Assembly: GCA_030448105.1 (NCBI GenBank)
Contig: JAUJNP010000010.1
Coordinates: 67,221-131,220, forward strand
Source of the DNA: Acidimicrobiales bacterium
GTDB taxonomy: Bacteria; Actinomycetota; Acidimicrobiia; Acidimicrobiales; Iamiaceae
Direction: 5' to 3'
Length of the DNA stretch: 64,000 bases
This document shows positions 36,439 through 44,673 of this stretch, piece after piece (positions within the stretch are counted from its first letter, which is position 1; every line of letters starts with the position of its first letter). The notes under the pieces are model-generated. The model had not been told where the DNA came from. It was given only the letters and a program-made list of their open reading frames with translations, and did not search any database. Position numbers and translations under genes: made by a program.

Positions 36439-36827
36439 GGCAGGGCCGGGTCGACGCCCTCACGGAGCCAGGCGGTGACCGCGCCCTCGTCGTGGTCGCC
36501 CGCTGCGATGGCGAGCATCAGGTTCACGGCATCGTCGGTGGCGACCTCGAGGCGATGCCCGTTGAGGGCGAGGAAGATGGTCAGCGCCTGCCACGCGAGC
36601 CGTTTGTTGCCGTCGGGAAGTGGGTGGTTGCGAGCGATGCGGACCACGAGCACGGCTGCCTTCTCTGCGAGCGACGGGTAGAAGTCCTCGTCGCCGAACC
36701 CCGCCTGAGGAGCGTGGAGCGCCGAGTCCAGAAGGTCGACGCGCGACGCGCGGGACAGCGTGCGGGCATCGATGCCGGTGACGGCTTCGGCGATGACGAG
36801 CGCCTCGGCCAGGGTCAGGTACCTCAC
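36426..36827 (-). CDS. doc: Doc-type toxin (Fic family, death-on-curing)
   Basis: The toxin is 133 residues, the usual Doc length. The Fic-family active site is H68-P-L-P-D72-G-N-K-R76, matching the Doc form of H-x-F-x-D/N-G/A-N-K-R. Doc phosphorylates elongation factor EF-Tu with ATP and stops translation until neutralised by its antitoxin. The helices around the motif (LVVRIARN and AWQALTIFLALNG) fit the family. The start overlaps the antitoxin stop by four bases (ATGA), so the toxin is translated after the antitoxin. The pair probably stabilises the mobile element. Confidence 0.88.
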   Translation of the reverse strand: MRYLTLAEALVIAEAVTGIDARTLSRASRVDLLDSALHAPQAGFGDEDFYPSLAEKAAVLVVRIARNHPLPDGNKRLAWQALTIFLALNGHRLEVATDDAVNLMLAIAAGDHDEGAVTAWLREGVDPALPDDK

Positions 36828-37036
36828 TCGGCCAGGCGGTCGAGGATCTCCTTGTCGCGCTCGACGAGGGTGCGCAGCAAGGACATGAACTCCCCGTCCT
36901 GACGAACCCGATCGACCTCGGCCTGGAGCGCGTCGAGAATCACCTGGTTGACGCTGACCCCTCGCGCGCGAGCGACCACGTCAGCCGTGTCGGCCAGGTC
37001 CTCGGGGAGTCGGACGGTCGTCGCCTTGCGCGTCAT
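36824..37036 (-). CDS. Ribbon-helix-helix antitoxin for Doc
   Basis: The 70-residue protein begins with a ribbon-helix-helix DNA-binding domain: TTVRLPEDLADTADVVARA, then GVSVNQVILDAL. An acidic C-terminal helix (FMSLLRTLVERDKEILDRLAE) should bind the toxin groove. RHH antitoxins repress their own operon as dimers, and a 14-bp palindrome covers this gene's start codon. It is the upstream gene of the pair, as is usual for type II systems. It is not Phd-like, so the pair is an RHH-Doc combination. Confidence 0.87.
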   Translation of the reverse strand: MTRKATTVRLPEDLADTADVVARARGVSVNQVILDALQAEVDRVRQDGEFMSLLRTLVERDKEILDRLAE

Positions 37037-37046
37037 GACGTCATGA
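37033..37046. promoter_or_regulatory. 14-bp palindrome over the antitoxin start (likely operator)
   Basis: TCATGACGTCATGA is a perfect palindrome of 14 bases; the antitoxin ATG lies inside it. It is well placed for autorepression by the ribbon-helix-helix antitoxin, alone or with the toxin. A transcript starting here would have almost no leader. Confidence 0.6.
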
Positions 37047-37157
37047 TAGCGAACTCACCGGATGGACCTGTCCTCGCGCTTGCCGGCCAGTCGTTGGACT
37101 CAGCATGCGACTGATCTCCGCGAGTTCGACCTGAAAGCGAGGGCGCGCTCGCTGGGG

Positions 37158-37714
37158 TCAACGAACGGACTGCAGGCGAGCGTTCACCAGCGCCAGATCG
37201 AACTCCGCGGCATCGAAGGGACCACCGACCCACTCGCTGAGGTGTTGATGCTCCTCGTGCGAGGGATCGGCGAGGACGCTGAGCAGGTTCTCGTAGCCCC
37301 ACGACCCACCGACGTCCTCCGGCGGACAGGCGTTGGCACTGTCAACGCACACGCCGAACTTCAGGCCCTTCGCCATGCGCCATACGCGGTGCACCGTGAC
37401 CTCGTGCACCCAGGAATCGCCGAAGTCGTAGTCGTAGGTGAAGCGCTCGCTGGCTCCGATCGCGGTCACGACGGTGAAAGCCTCCTCGTCCAGCTCATCC
37501 TCGGGGTAGTCGTCGAACTGCATGCCATAGCGCTCGTCGCCGATCTCGAAAGCATGCAGGTGGCAGTTCTCCCATCCCATCGCGGCCTGGAACACGCGGT
37601 TGAGCTTTCGAGCCGAATGCTCGCCGGCACGAGGAGCCGGCGCCACACCCGAGGCTCGCCGTCGCGCAACTCAATCTTGCAGTCGACGACGGGTTGACCT
37701 GGCGGAGTCGGCAT
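37158..37714 (-). pseudogene. Frameshifted plasmid pRiA4b ORF-3-like gene
   Basis: Two overlapping frames together match the pRiA4b ORF-3 family (also a passenger in IS1096-like elements). The first frame gives PVVDCKIELRDGEPRVWRRL and LVPASIRL; the second continues as KLNRVFQAAMGW, CHLHAFEIG, YDYDFGDSWVHEV and CPPEDVGGSWGYE. They join if one A is restored in the GAAAG run near 37612. The whole protein would have about 185 residues. The family has no settled biochemical role. The lost base may be real decay or a sequencing error. Confidence 0.75.
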
Positions 37715-37781
37715 GGCTTCGACCCTATGGTGAGGCGTCCGGAAGGTTCATCTCCTGCAGGTCCTCGAGCGATGATTCGAC

Positions 37782-37958
37782 ATGCCCGAGAAACGTGCCT
37801 ACCGGTTCGTCGTGATTTTCGAGGTCGAGCCCGGCCACCCCGCCTACGACGATCCCGAGTGGGCTGCCGACGCGGCGTGGGGAGCCCTCACCAACGAGTA
37901 CGGACTGCTGAGCAGCTACACGGACATCGTGGAGATCGACGCGAACCAGCCGCTGTGA
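37782..37958 (+). CDS. Small acidic protein, unknown function
   Basis: A 58-residue reading begins MPEKRAYRFVVIFEVEPGH and ends IDANQPL. It has an alternating beta pattern (YRFVVIFEV), a Trp/Ala-rich middle (EWAADAAWGAL) and a final strand (YTDIVEID), so it looks like a compact alpha/beta domain rather than random coding. The ATG at 37782 has GATGATTCGAC rather than a strong ribosome-binding site upstream. It lies between the pRiA4b-like pseudogene and the GHKL operon, on the opposite strand. Confidence 0.55.
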   Translation: MPEKRAYRFVVIFEVEPGHPAYDDPEWAADAAWGALTNEYGLLSSYTDIVEIDANQPL

Positions 37959-38106
37959 CGCTCTTGTTCTGCCGACGCGCCAATTCAGCCCCTCCCAGCG
38001 GTCTGCGATGCCGGCGCGTTCGCCGAGGGCATCGTGGCTCCGAGCACGCGGGAATCACATGAGCCGCGACCGCAACGCGCGTGCCACCCGCACGCGACGT
38101 GGCAGC

Positions 38107-40347
38107 TCAAGTCGAGGCTGATGGTGAGGCGAGCTGGACCTTGTGGGCAATCGGCGTGAACTCTCTCATCAGTCGGTTGTGCTGGACGTACACCTTGTCC
38201 GCGTCGACATCCATCGGCAGCGCGCGCAACTGCTCCTCCACGATCCTGCGACACACGTTGTCCGAGATCAGCTCCGCCAAGAGAACGCGAAATGCTTCCG
38301 AGTGCTGACCCCGGTACCCGTCCTCGGCCGGGCCCAGGTAACGGCTGATCGATTCGTGCTGGGTCGTGATCAGGAGCTTGTTCGGCTCATCGCGATCCCA
38401 GGTCGCGCGGTAGTTCTGCCCGAGTGAATAGTCCACGAGCTCGAAGGTGAGATCGATGCCTTCCTCCTCTCGCTGAGCGACCGAGACGGCGCATTGTGCT
38501 GACCTTCCCTCGGCCTCGGCCCTGATGATGGTCTTGCCGTTGAGCTTCTTCCCTTCGACGGTGATTGCGCCTTCGTAGTACGTGGTCCCGTCCACGAGCT
38601 CGAGCGAGTGTCTCTGACGAAGCTTTACGACCGAATCATCCGCCGCGGTGTACTTGATGACAGGTGCCTCAGCGACGGGATGGTCGAATCTGGCACGAAT
38701 GCGGAGTCGCTTCGTGGCGCCAGGCCGCACCGTATAGCGCTTGTGGGAGAAGGCGAACCCGTCGGGGATTTCCAGGTCGACAGGGGCCGGATCGACGACC
38801 TGGACCTCAGCGAAGACGGCGTCAAGCCCGTCAACCTGGCAACCGATCTGGACCTTGCCGACATGCAGCCCGCGCAACACGAAGGACCCGCGCTGCAGAT
38901 CCTCGTAGACAGGATCGGGGGCGAGGTCGTTGGGTTCATCAGCGACCTCGACTGCATGTTCGGCAGCCTTGCCAAGTACGACCTTGACGACCGTGCCCAT
39001 CGGGAGGTCAAGGTCACGCGAGGCTCGAACCGTGAAGGTCCTGGTCGCCCCGACAGGGATCTGCGTAAAGGCAGGCGTGAGTCCGACTCCCGACTTCATG
39101 AAGCTCTTCGTGCGGACTTCCTCTCCTGAAGTCAGTGCGCCAGCCTCCTCGAGCTTGTCTCGCATGAACTTGCTCGCTTCACGAGCAAGCCGGCGCAGCC
39201 GCTCGGTGGTTTCCTTCGCCTCAACCTGGCGACGGCGTTCCTTCTCGGCGGCGCGATGCTTCTTGAACTCGGCCTTCAGTACCTCGATCGGCTGCTGGTA
39301 GAGAGCCCGAGTGAACGGATGCCGATCCTCGAGTCCGCCGCGTCGGTTCGGATCAAGGATGAACATTGGGTTGGTAGAGGAGTGGCCTTCGCCGGCCTCC
39401 AGCCGACGATTGAACTCTTCGGCCATCTCATCGATGGCAGGGCACTCGATCCGACCGAAGAAGTACTCAGCCGCAGGGTCGCCATCGAGTTCGCTCGCGA
39501 GAAACGACACGCCGTGGATGCCGCGCTTCCCTTGGACAGTGATTCCGGTGCGCCTGCACCGCTTGTCAGTCGGGTCCTCGAGTGGCGCGCGCGCCTTCCA
39601 AAGGTGGAATCGAAAGCGGGCACCGTCGTAGCCAGGGACGGGGTATTCGTGATCGTGGACGACGTCCGCGTCGGGCGCCGTCCACGTCAGGGGCTCTGAC
39701 CTCGAATCCCCGTACGTCACCCTGACACTCGAGGGCGAACCGGGCGCAACGATGTCGCGCAAGGCGAAGTGCCACGGAAGGTCGCGCTTCAGCGTCTCCA
39801 GCCGTGGCACCTTCTGGTGCGGTTCCAGGTCAACCCGCACCAACGTCCCGTTCCCTCGTTTCACCCCGAGCCGATCGCGATCCTCGTTGGTGGCCTCGCG
39901 ACCCGGCTTGCGACCTCCGCCCCATTCGATCAGCTCCATGGCCGGGGTAATCTCGGCCTTGTGGTAGCGACCGTCAACGATCGTCTCCACAGTCACATGC
40001 CCGATCGCGGCACAGTCCTTCAGGCCTCTAGCCATGAAGCCCCGGTCACCCTCGCGGCTTGTGCGCTCGCCGACGCGCTTGAGCTTTCGCTCCATGTCAG
40101 CGAGCCCAGCCGCGCGATCCCTCACCACGACCACGGACGATCGATCCCCACGGTGGGGCTCGATCTCGATGACGATGGGGCCACCATCCGCCGCCAACTT
40201 TCCGTCCACGAACAGCCCGTGATAGCTGTCGTCGCAGTTCGTGATCAGCTCCACGATCAAGTCGTAAAAGTCCTGGATCGAGTGCTGCGCCACGAGGGCG
40301 CCGTAACGCCTCGTGTACTCCAGCTCGACCGGTGCCTTGCGCTCCAT
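38107..40347 (-). CDS. GHKL-type ATPase with coiled coil and beta-sandwich tail
   Basis: The protein has 746 residues. The first 130 form a GHKL (Hsp90/MutL/histidine-kinase-type) ATP-binding domain: N-box E33-LITN37-CDD40, the G1-like D77-RAAG81 loop, and ARGLKD at 107-112 as G2. After a middle domain comes a basic/acidic coiled coil (about 375-430). Two or three beta-rich, immunoglobulin-like stretches follow (GATRTFTVRAS, GATKRLRIRARF), then a helical C-terminus. It should bind ATP, dimerise and change shape, as MutL- and MORC-type proteins do on DNA. It is the third gene of an overlapping operon after two winged-helix proteins. GHKL ATPases occur in several anti-phage systems, but I cannot match this gene order to a named one. 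Confidence 0.7.
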   Translation of the reverse strand: MERKAPVELEYTRRYGALVAQHSIQDFYDLIVELITNCDDSYHGLFVDGKLAADGGPIVIEIEPHRGDRSSVVVVRDRAAGLADMERKLKRVGERTSREGDRGFMARGLKDCAAIGHVTVETIVDGRYHKAEITPAMELIEWGGGRKPGREATNEDRDRLGVKRGNGTLVRVDLEPHQKVPRLETLKRDLPWHFALRDIVAPGSPSSVRVTYGDSRSEPLTWTAPDADVVHDHEYPVPGYDGARFRFHLWKARAPLEDPTDKRCRRTGITVQGKRGIHGVSFLASELDGDPAAEYFFGRIECPAIDEMAEEFNRRLEAGEGHSSTNPMFILDPNRRGGLEDRHPFTRALYQQPIEVLKAEFKKHRAAEKERRRQVEAKETTERLRRLAREASKFMRDKLEEAGALTSGEEVRTKSFMKSGVGLTPAFTQIPVGATRTFTVRASRDLDLPMGTVVKVVLGKAAEHAVEVADEPNDLAPDPVYEDLQRGSFVLRGLHVGKVQIGCQVDGLDAVFAEVQVVDPAPVDLEIPDGFAFSHKRYTVRPGATKRLRIRARFDHPVAEAPVIKYTAADDSVVKLRQRHSLELVDGTTYYEGAITVEGKKLNGKTIIRAEAEGRSAQCAVSVAQREEEGIDLTFELVDYSLGQNYRATWDRDEPNKLLITTQHESISRYLGPAEDGYRGQHSEAFRVLLAELISDNVCRRIVEEQLRALPMDVDADKVYVQHNRLMREFTPIAHKVQLASPSAST

Positions 40348-40349
40348 CC

Positions 40350-40979
40350 TCAAACCTCCAGCATTCGCTGGTGCGCCTCGGCGCACTTGGAGAGGAAAAC
40401 TTCAAGTTCGTCATCACCTAGAAGGTGGATCTGGCTTCGCAAGGCATCGAAGCGCTCGGCGACAACTCGGTTGCTTGCATCAGGGCTGCACTCCAGAAGG
40501 TCAGCGAAGTCGAAGGGGCCGTACTCGATCACCCCTTTGCGAACGAACTGCCGGTAGAGAGCGCTGCTCTGCACGCGTTTCCGAAGATCCCGCGCTCGGC
40601 CCTTCTTGAGCCCAGGGCGCGGCGCGTCAAGCACATCGGCAACGCGGGCCCCGCTCTTGGTGACCCACTCGCTGCCCGCCGAGGTGAGGCGCCAGTAGTC
40701 GGTCTTCTTGCTCTGGCCCTGCTTGGTCACGCCGACGCTGCGAACCAGCTTGCCGTGCGATGCCTTCTCAGCGTCGGTAAGCGAGGCGCGCACCTTGTCC
40801 TTGTCGATGAACGCAGCGAACTGATCGAGGTCCCACCGGAACGCGCCCGGCATGAGCTCGAAAGCGCGAGCAGCGACGTGCTCGAGGTGGACGGGAGATT
40901 CCAAGCCACCGAGATCCGCGACCACGTAAGTCAGCACCTCGACGTTGCTCAGGGATGCGTTGGCCTGCTGGGGAGGCAT
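40350..40979 (-). CDS. Winged-helix-type protein of the GHKL operon
   Basis: This 209-residue protein is probably all alpha plus a small wing. Residues about 10-110 read like a winged-helix domain found at the N-terminus of restriction-type proteins: NVEVLTYVVADLGG, then WDLDQFAAFIDKDKVRASL, then KTDYWRLTSAGSEWV. The C-terminal 100 residues are basic then acidic helices (KKGRARDLRKRVQ; LLGDDELEVFLSKCAEAH). I know no catalytic motif in it. Its ATG shares one base with the stop before it (TGATG), and two bases separate its stop from the ATPase start. It likely brings DNA or a partner to the ATPase. Confidence 0.6.
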   Translation of the reverse strand: MPPQQANASLSNVEVLTYVVADLGGLESPVHLEHVAARAFELMPGAFRWDLDQFAAFIDKDKVRASLTDAEKASHGKLVRSVGVTKQGQSKKTDYWRLTSAGSEWVTKSGARVADVLDAPRPGLKKGRARDLRKRVQSSALYRQFVRKGVIEYGPFDFADLLECSPDASNRVVAERFDALRSQIHLLGDDELEVFLSKCAEAHQRMLEV

Positions 40980-41515
40980 CAGCCCTCGCCCTCCAGCCGC
41001 TTGCGCCCGCGGTCGGAGATCTCCCACGTCCCCCGTGGCGAGCCAGAAGCCATCTCACCCTTCTCAACGAGCTTCAGGCGCACGAACTGGGCCCGGTTCT
41101 TCCAGCGCACGTCCCCTGCCGAGAGCTTCCCGCGATCCACGTCGGTGAGCTTCGGGTCGAGTTCCTTCTCAACCAGCGCGATGACTTCGCTCGTCGGACC
41201 GCGGCCGCCCATCGTCACCAAGGCCCGGAGGATGGGGATCTCATAGTCGGCTTCAGGAAGGATGGACCCCTTCGGCACGCGAGTGCGCTTCCTGCCCGGC
41301 TTCGGAGACCCAGAGGCAGGGCGCCGAGCGGTCGATGCGCGCGTGGCACTCGACGCCACACCACCACCCGAGGTCACAGGGTCGCGGACGTCGTGGCCCG
41401 AACCGAGTCTGAGCAGTCGCCGAAGAACGGAGTTGATGTCGTCCTCCAGCGGGACAGCCTGCGCTTGGAGTGCCGCGTACACGTCGTCGTCGATAGGTGG
41501 AAGCTGAGTTGGCAC
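40979..41515 (-). CDS. Mrr N-terminal-like winged-helix protein, first gene of GHKL operon
   Basis: This 178-residue protein has a short N-terminal helix-turn-helix-like segment (LPPIDDDVYAALQAQA, then DDINSVLRRLLRLG) and a disordered linker. A winged helix of the kind found in front of Mrr restriction nucleases follows (EIPILRALVTMGGRG, ALVEKELDPKLTD, KGEMASGSPRGTWEISD). No nuclease core follows the winged helix. It starts with GTG after a clear GGAGGG site. A 19-bp region with perfect CAATCTA/TAGATTG arms lies 35 bases upstream and may be its own operator. The sequence suggests a DNA-binding subunit of the operon. Confidence 0.65.
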   Translation of the reverse strand: MPTQLPPIDDDVYAALQAQAVPLEDDINSVLRRLLRLGSGHDVRDPVTSGGGVASSATRASTARRPASGSPKPGRKRTRVPKGSILPEADYEIPILRALVTMGGRGPTSEVIALVEKELDPKLTDVDRGKLSAGDVRWKNRAQFVRLKLVEKGEMASGSPRGTWEISDRGRKRLEGEG

Positions 41516-41550
41516 GGTTCCCTCCTGGAACTTCGCTGGGGACAGCGTAA

Positions 41551-41569
41551 CAATCTAGCTTGTAGATTG
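41551..41569. promoter_or_regulatory. Inverted repeat upstream of GHKL operon
   Basis: CAATCTA (41551-41557) and TAGATTG (41563-41569) are perfect inverted arms around GCTTG. The site is 35 bases upstream of the GTG of the first operon gene and is locally AT-rich in a GC-rich region. It has the size and place of a repressor operator or a promoter core. Confidence 0.5.
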
Positions 41570-41685
41570 CAACCTGCATTGTGTGTCCCCAACTCGACTT
41601 GCTCGCGCCGGCAACTCGAGTCGAGCGAGTGCAACTCTAGTTGGAGGTCGCCCGCGTGGTCGGGCCACCGGGGGTATTCGTGGTC

Positions 41686-42378
41686 TCAGAGGAACAGACC
41701 GCGGGCCGAGCGACCTGCAGCGACTCGGCGAACACCGATGCTCTGGCCCAGGTTGCCGACGGCTCGTTGGACGGCATAGTGGGTGAAGGCGTACTCGTCT
41801 TGTCTCATGCCTCGGGGGCGGGAGCCAAGGATCTGGCCTTCTTGGATGGGCCAGAGCGCGTGGTGTTGGACGATGCGGCCAGCGGCAGTGATCCACAGAT
41901 CGCGGGCGACCGGCTCGTCGGGGACGGGGCCAAGGTTGGCGATCAGCAGTGGCGACGGCTGATGGGCTGCCTGCTCGCCGCGTGTACGGGCGTCGGCGTC
42001 GAGTCTCCTGGTGACCCGGTCGGCGTCGTCACGGGTCGAGCCATTCCCTCGCCGTTCCGTCCGATCCCTGGCTCCCCTCTCACGATCAGCCGCCTCGGCG
42101 AGCCGCACTCGGTCACCCTCGAGTTCGTCGATCCGACGGGCGATGGAGCGGAGGTCGGCCTTCGCCTGTGCGATCTCGGGACGGTGGCCTCGGCGGCGGA
42201 GCGGGTGGTCGTGCTCGGCGAGCGTGCGTGTCGCCTCGGCGAGACGAGTCCTGACCGCGTCGGTGGCGCCAGCCGTCTCACGCCGTCGCCGGGAGAGATC
42301 AGCCAGGTTGCGGACATGGGCTTCGAGGTCGTAGCGGAGCGCGGCGGCGTCCAGCTGGTGGACCACCACCTTCGTCAC
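41686..42378 (-). pseudogene. C-terminal fragment of a MobF/TraA-type relaxase
   Basis: The reading encodes 230 residues: a charged helical region (DLEAHVRNLADLSRRRRE, IAQAKADLRSIARRIDELE), then LGPVPDEPVARDLWITAAG and RIVQHHALWPI. These resemble the tail of actinobacterial conjugative relaxase-helicases (normally over 1000 residues). The relaxase and helicase domains are missing, so this is a remnant of a conjugative element. The similarity is a recognition from memory of the tail pattern and is moderate only. Confidence 0.45.
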
Positions 42379-42431
42379 GAGCGCTCGCAGCTTGGGTGCA
42401 GGGAGTGGCGTCCGACTCGGCGCCGGTCTGA

Positions 42432-42653
42432 CTCCTCCACACGTGGGCCACCCTCGCCCTCCAGGAAGGCGTCGACATCCACGTGGTGAGCGACCGCCTC
42501 GCCCACAGCAGTACCCACATCACCAGCGAGATCTACACCCACGTCACTCGCCCCATGCAGTCCGACGCCGCCGAACGTGTAGCGGCAAGGATCTTCAGGG
42601 TCGGTCCAGCTGCTTCGAAGCCTGCTGCACCAGAGAAGTGGCGAGAGCGGTGA
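42432..42653 (+). pseudogene. 3' remnant of a tyrosine recombinase (phage-type integrase)
   Basis: After an in-frame TGA at 42429 the reading gives HTWATLALQEGVDIHVVSD, RLAHSSTHITSEIYTHV and SDAAERVA. This is the last third of a tyrosine integrase: the catalytic histidine of the HxxR box region, the conserved LAHSS...T helix and the nucleophilic tyrosine in EIYTHV. The catalytic arginine and everything before are gone. The 3' end overlaps the IS-interrupted gene on the other strand. It is evidence that an older integrase once drove the left element. Confidence 0.8.
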
Positions 42654-43261
42654 GGCTGGGGGAATCAGCGTCGACCGATGCCGGATCCTTCCGCCCATCG
42701 CGCCTCGGGTGCCCGAACATGCGGTTCGCAATCTCGATGAGCAGCTTGTCGCGCTCAACCCCGTCCTCGAGATCGTTCAGGTACGGCTTCAGCGCTGCCA
42801 GCTGAAGGGCGACGTGTTCGGCCTCGCGTTGAGAGTGGCGGTGCTCTGACGCCTGGCTCGCGGCGTAGGCAGCGACGCCACCGCCGGGGATTGCTAGCGC
42901 GAGCTTGGCCGCGAACCGATCCCAGTCCGTACCGGGCTGGCCTGAAGCGATGACCAGCCAGAGCCCTATCGCAATCGTGAAGCAGATTGCCCCGACTGCG
43001 ATCCACCTCCATCGGTCGGCGGTCTCGCCTTCGGCCGTCGCGTTCTTCGAGTAGGTCCCAACCAGAGCTTCCTCGCCCACGATGCCGAGTATCTCCTCGA
43101 CGCGAGCCTTGCTTGCCTGCACGCTCTCAAGTTCGGCGGCGGCGCTCGCTCTGGTGGCAACGACTGCTTCGTTGATCTCGGCCTTTATCCCGCTGACTTC
43201 GCCCTCGGCTTCCGTTCGCTTCTCAGCCAGCATCTTGGCAAACGCCTCCTGCCGCTCCGTC

Positions 43262-44673
43262 GGGGATGTCCCGTGAGGTGGTGTAGGTCGGAGTAGAGGG
43301 TCCACCACTGGGTGGGCCACCGGCGAGAGCCTCGGCGTGTTCCTAGCCGGGTTCACGTAAAGGAGATCTCACCGGTGGCCCTCACTGATTCTGACCTGTC
43401 CGACCTGCTCGCCGCGCTGAAGGCGGGGGAGGTGACCGACACTGTCCGCACCAGCTTGGAGTGGATCCTCCAGGAGCTCATCGAGGCCGAAGCCTCCTCG
43501 GTGATCGGCGCCCGCCCCTATGAGCGCACCGATAGCCGCACCACCCAGCGCAACGGGCACCGTCCACGGCTGCTGTCCACCGCCGCAGGCGATGTGGGGC
43601 TCAAGATCCCCAAGCTGCGGACCGGCAGCTTCTTCCCGTCGCTGTTGGAGCGGCGCCGGCGCATCGACCGGGCCTTGTTCGCGGTGGTGATGGAGGCCTA
43701 CGTGCACGGCGTTTCCACCCGCAAGGTCGACGATCTCGTCCAGGCCCTCGGGGTGGGCTCGGGGATCTCCAAGAGCGAGGTCTCACGCATCTGTGCCGAG
43801 CTGGACCGGGACCTGGAGGCGTTCCGGAACCGGCCCCTCGGCCACGTGGAGTTCCCTTACGTGTTCGCCGACGCCACCTACATCAAAGGCCGCATCAACG
43901 GCCGGGTCGTGTCCCGGGCCGTGGTCGTGGCCACCGGGGTCACCGCCACCGGCGACCGTGAAGTGCTGGGTGTGGCCGTCGGCGACAGTGAGGACGGGGC
44001 CTTTTGGACCGCCTTCCTGCAAGGCCTCCGAGCCCGGGGCCTCTCGGGGGTGCAACTGGTCATCAGCGACCATCACCTCGGACTCAAGGCCGCCATCGCC
44101 GGCGTGTTCATCGGTGCTGGGTGGCAGCGCTGCCGGGTCCCTCATGAGAAACATCTTGGCCCGGGTCCCCAAGGCCTCCGCCGAGATGGTCGCCGCCGCC
44201 GTGCGCACCATCTTCGCCCAGCCCGACGCCGCCCACGTCCGCTCCCAGCTGGCCGAGGTCACCTCGATGCTCCACGGCCAGTTCCCGGAGGTGTCGATGT
44301 GTCTTACCGACGCCGCTGAGGACCTGCTGGCCTTCACCGGCTTCCCCCAGGCCCACTGGCGCAAGCTGTGGTCCACCAACCCTCTCGAGCGGCTCAACGG
44401 CGAGATCAAGCGGCGCACCAACGTCGTGGGCATCTTCCCCAACGACGCCGCCATCGCCCGGCTCGTCACCGCCGTCGTCGTCGAAGCCCACGACGAATGG
44501 GCCGTCGCCGAACGCCGCTACCTCTCCGAAGAATCCATGGCCAAGCTGAGCCTGGAACCCGCCGCGCAGACCCCCACCGAGGAGGCGCCCCTAGCCGTCA
44601 CCGCATAAGCCACACTGTCGACGTCGAGTCGCTCAAGCCGACGCCGACCTACACCACTCCACGGGGCGCGATC
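43262..44673 (+). mobile_element. IS256-family insertion sequence, 1412 bp, with 8-bp target duplication
   Basis: The ends share imperfect inverted repeats of about 25 bases (CCCGTGAGGTGGTGTAGG on the left; CCCGTGGAGTGGTGTAGG on the right, in reverse complement). GCTCCGTC is repeated directly on both sides (43254-43261 and 44674-44681), the 8-bp duplication usual for this family. The element carries one transposase gene, which is frameshifted. The host gene can be rejoined exactly, so the insertion is recent on an evolutionary scale. Confidence 0.88.
43375..44608 (+). pseudogene. IS256-family transposase, frameshifted
   Basis: The two frames together encode about 411 residues, the normal size. 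The DDE catalytic residues are all visible: aspartate in FADATYIKGR, aspartate in VISDHHLGLK and glutamate in STNPLERLNGEIKRR. The first frame runs from the GTG at 43375 (AAGGAG upstream) to GWQRCRVPHE; the second takes over at MRNILARVPKAS near 44143. Family members usually read RVHFMRN there, so two bases are lost or one gained. Unless this is a sequencing error, the copy cannot move by itself. Confidence 0.82.

Noticed and set aside
36158..36478. Short open frame reading VSEGGLEP through the left repeat
   Set aside because: The start is tRNA-derived attachment sequence, and no conserved protein follows.
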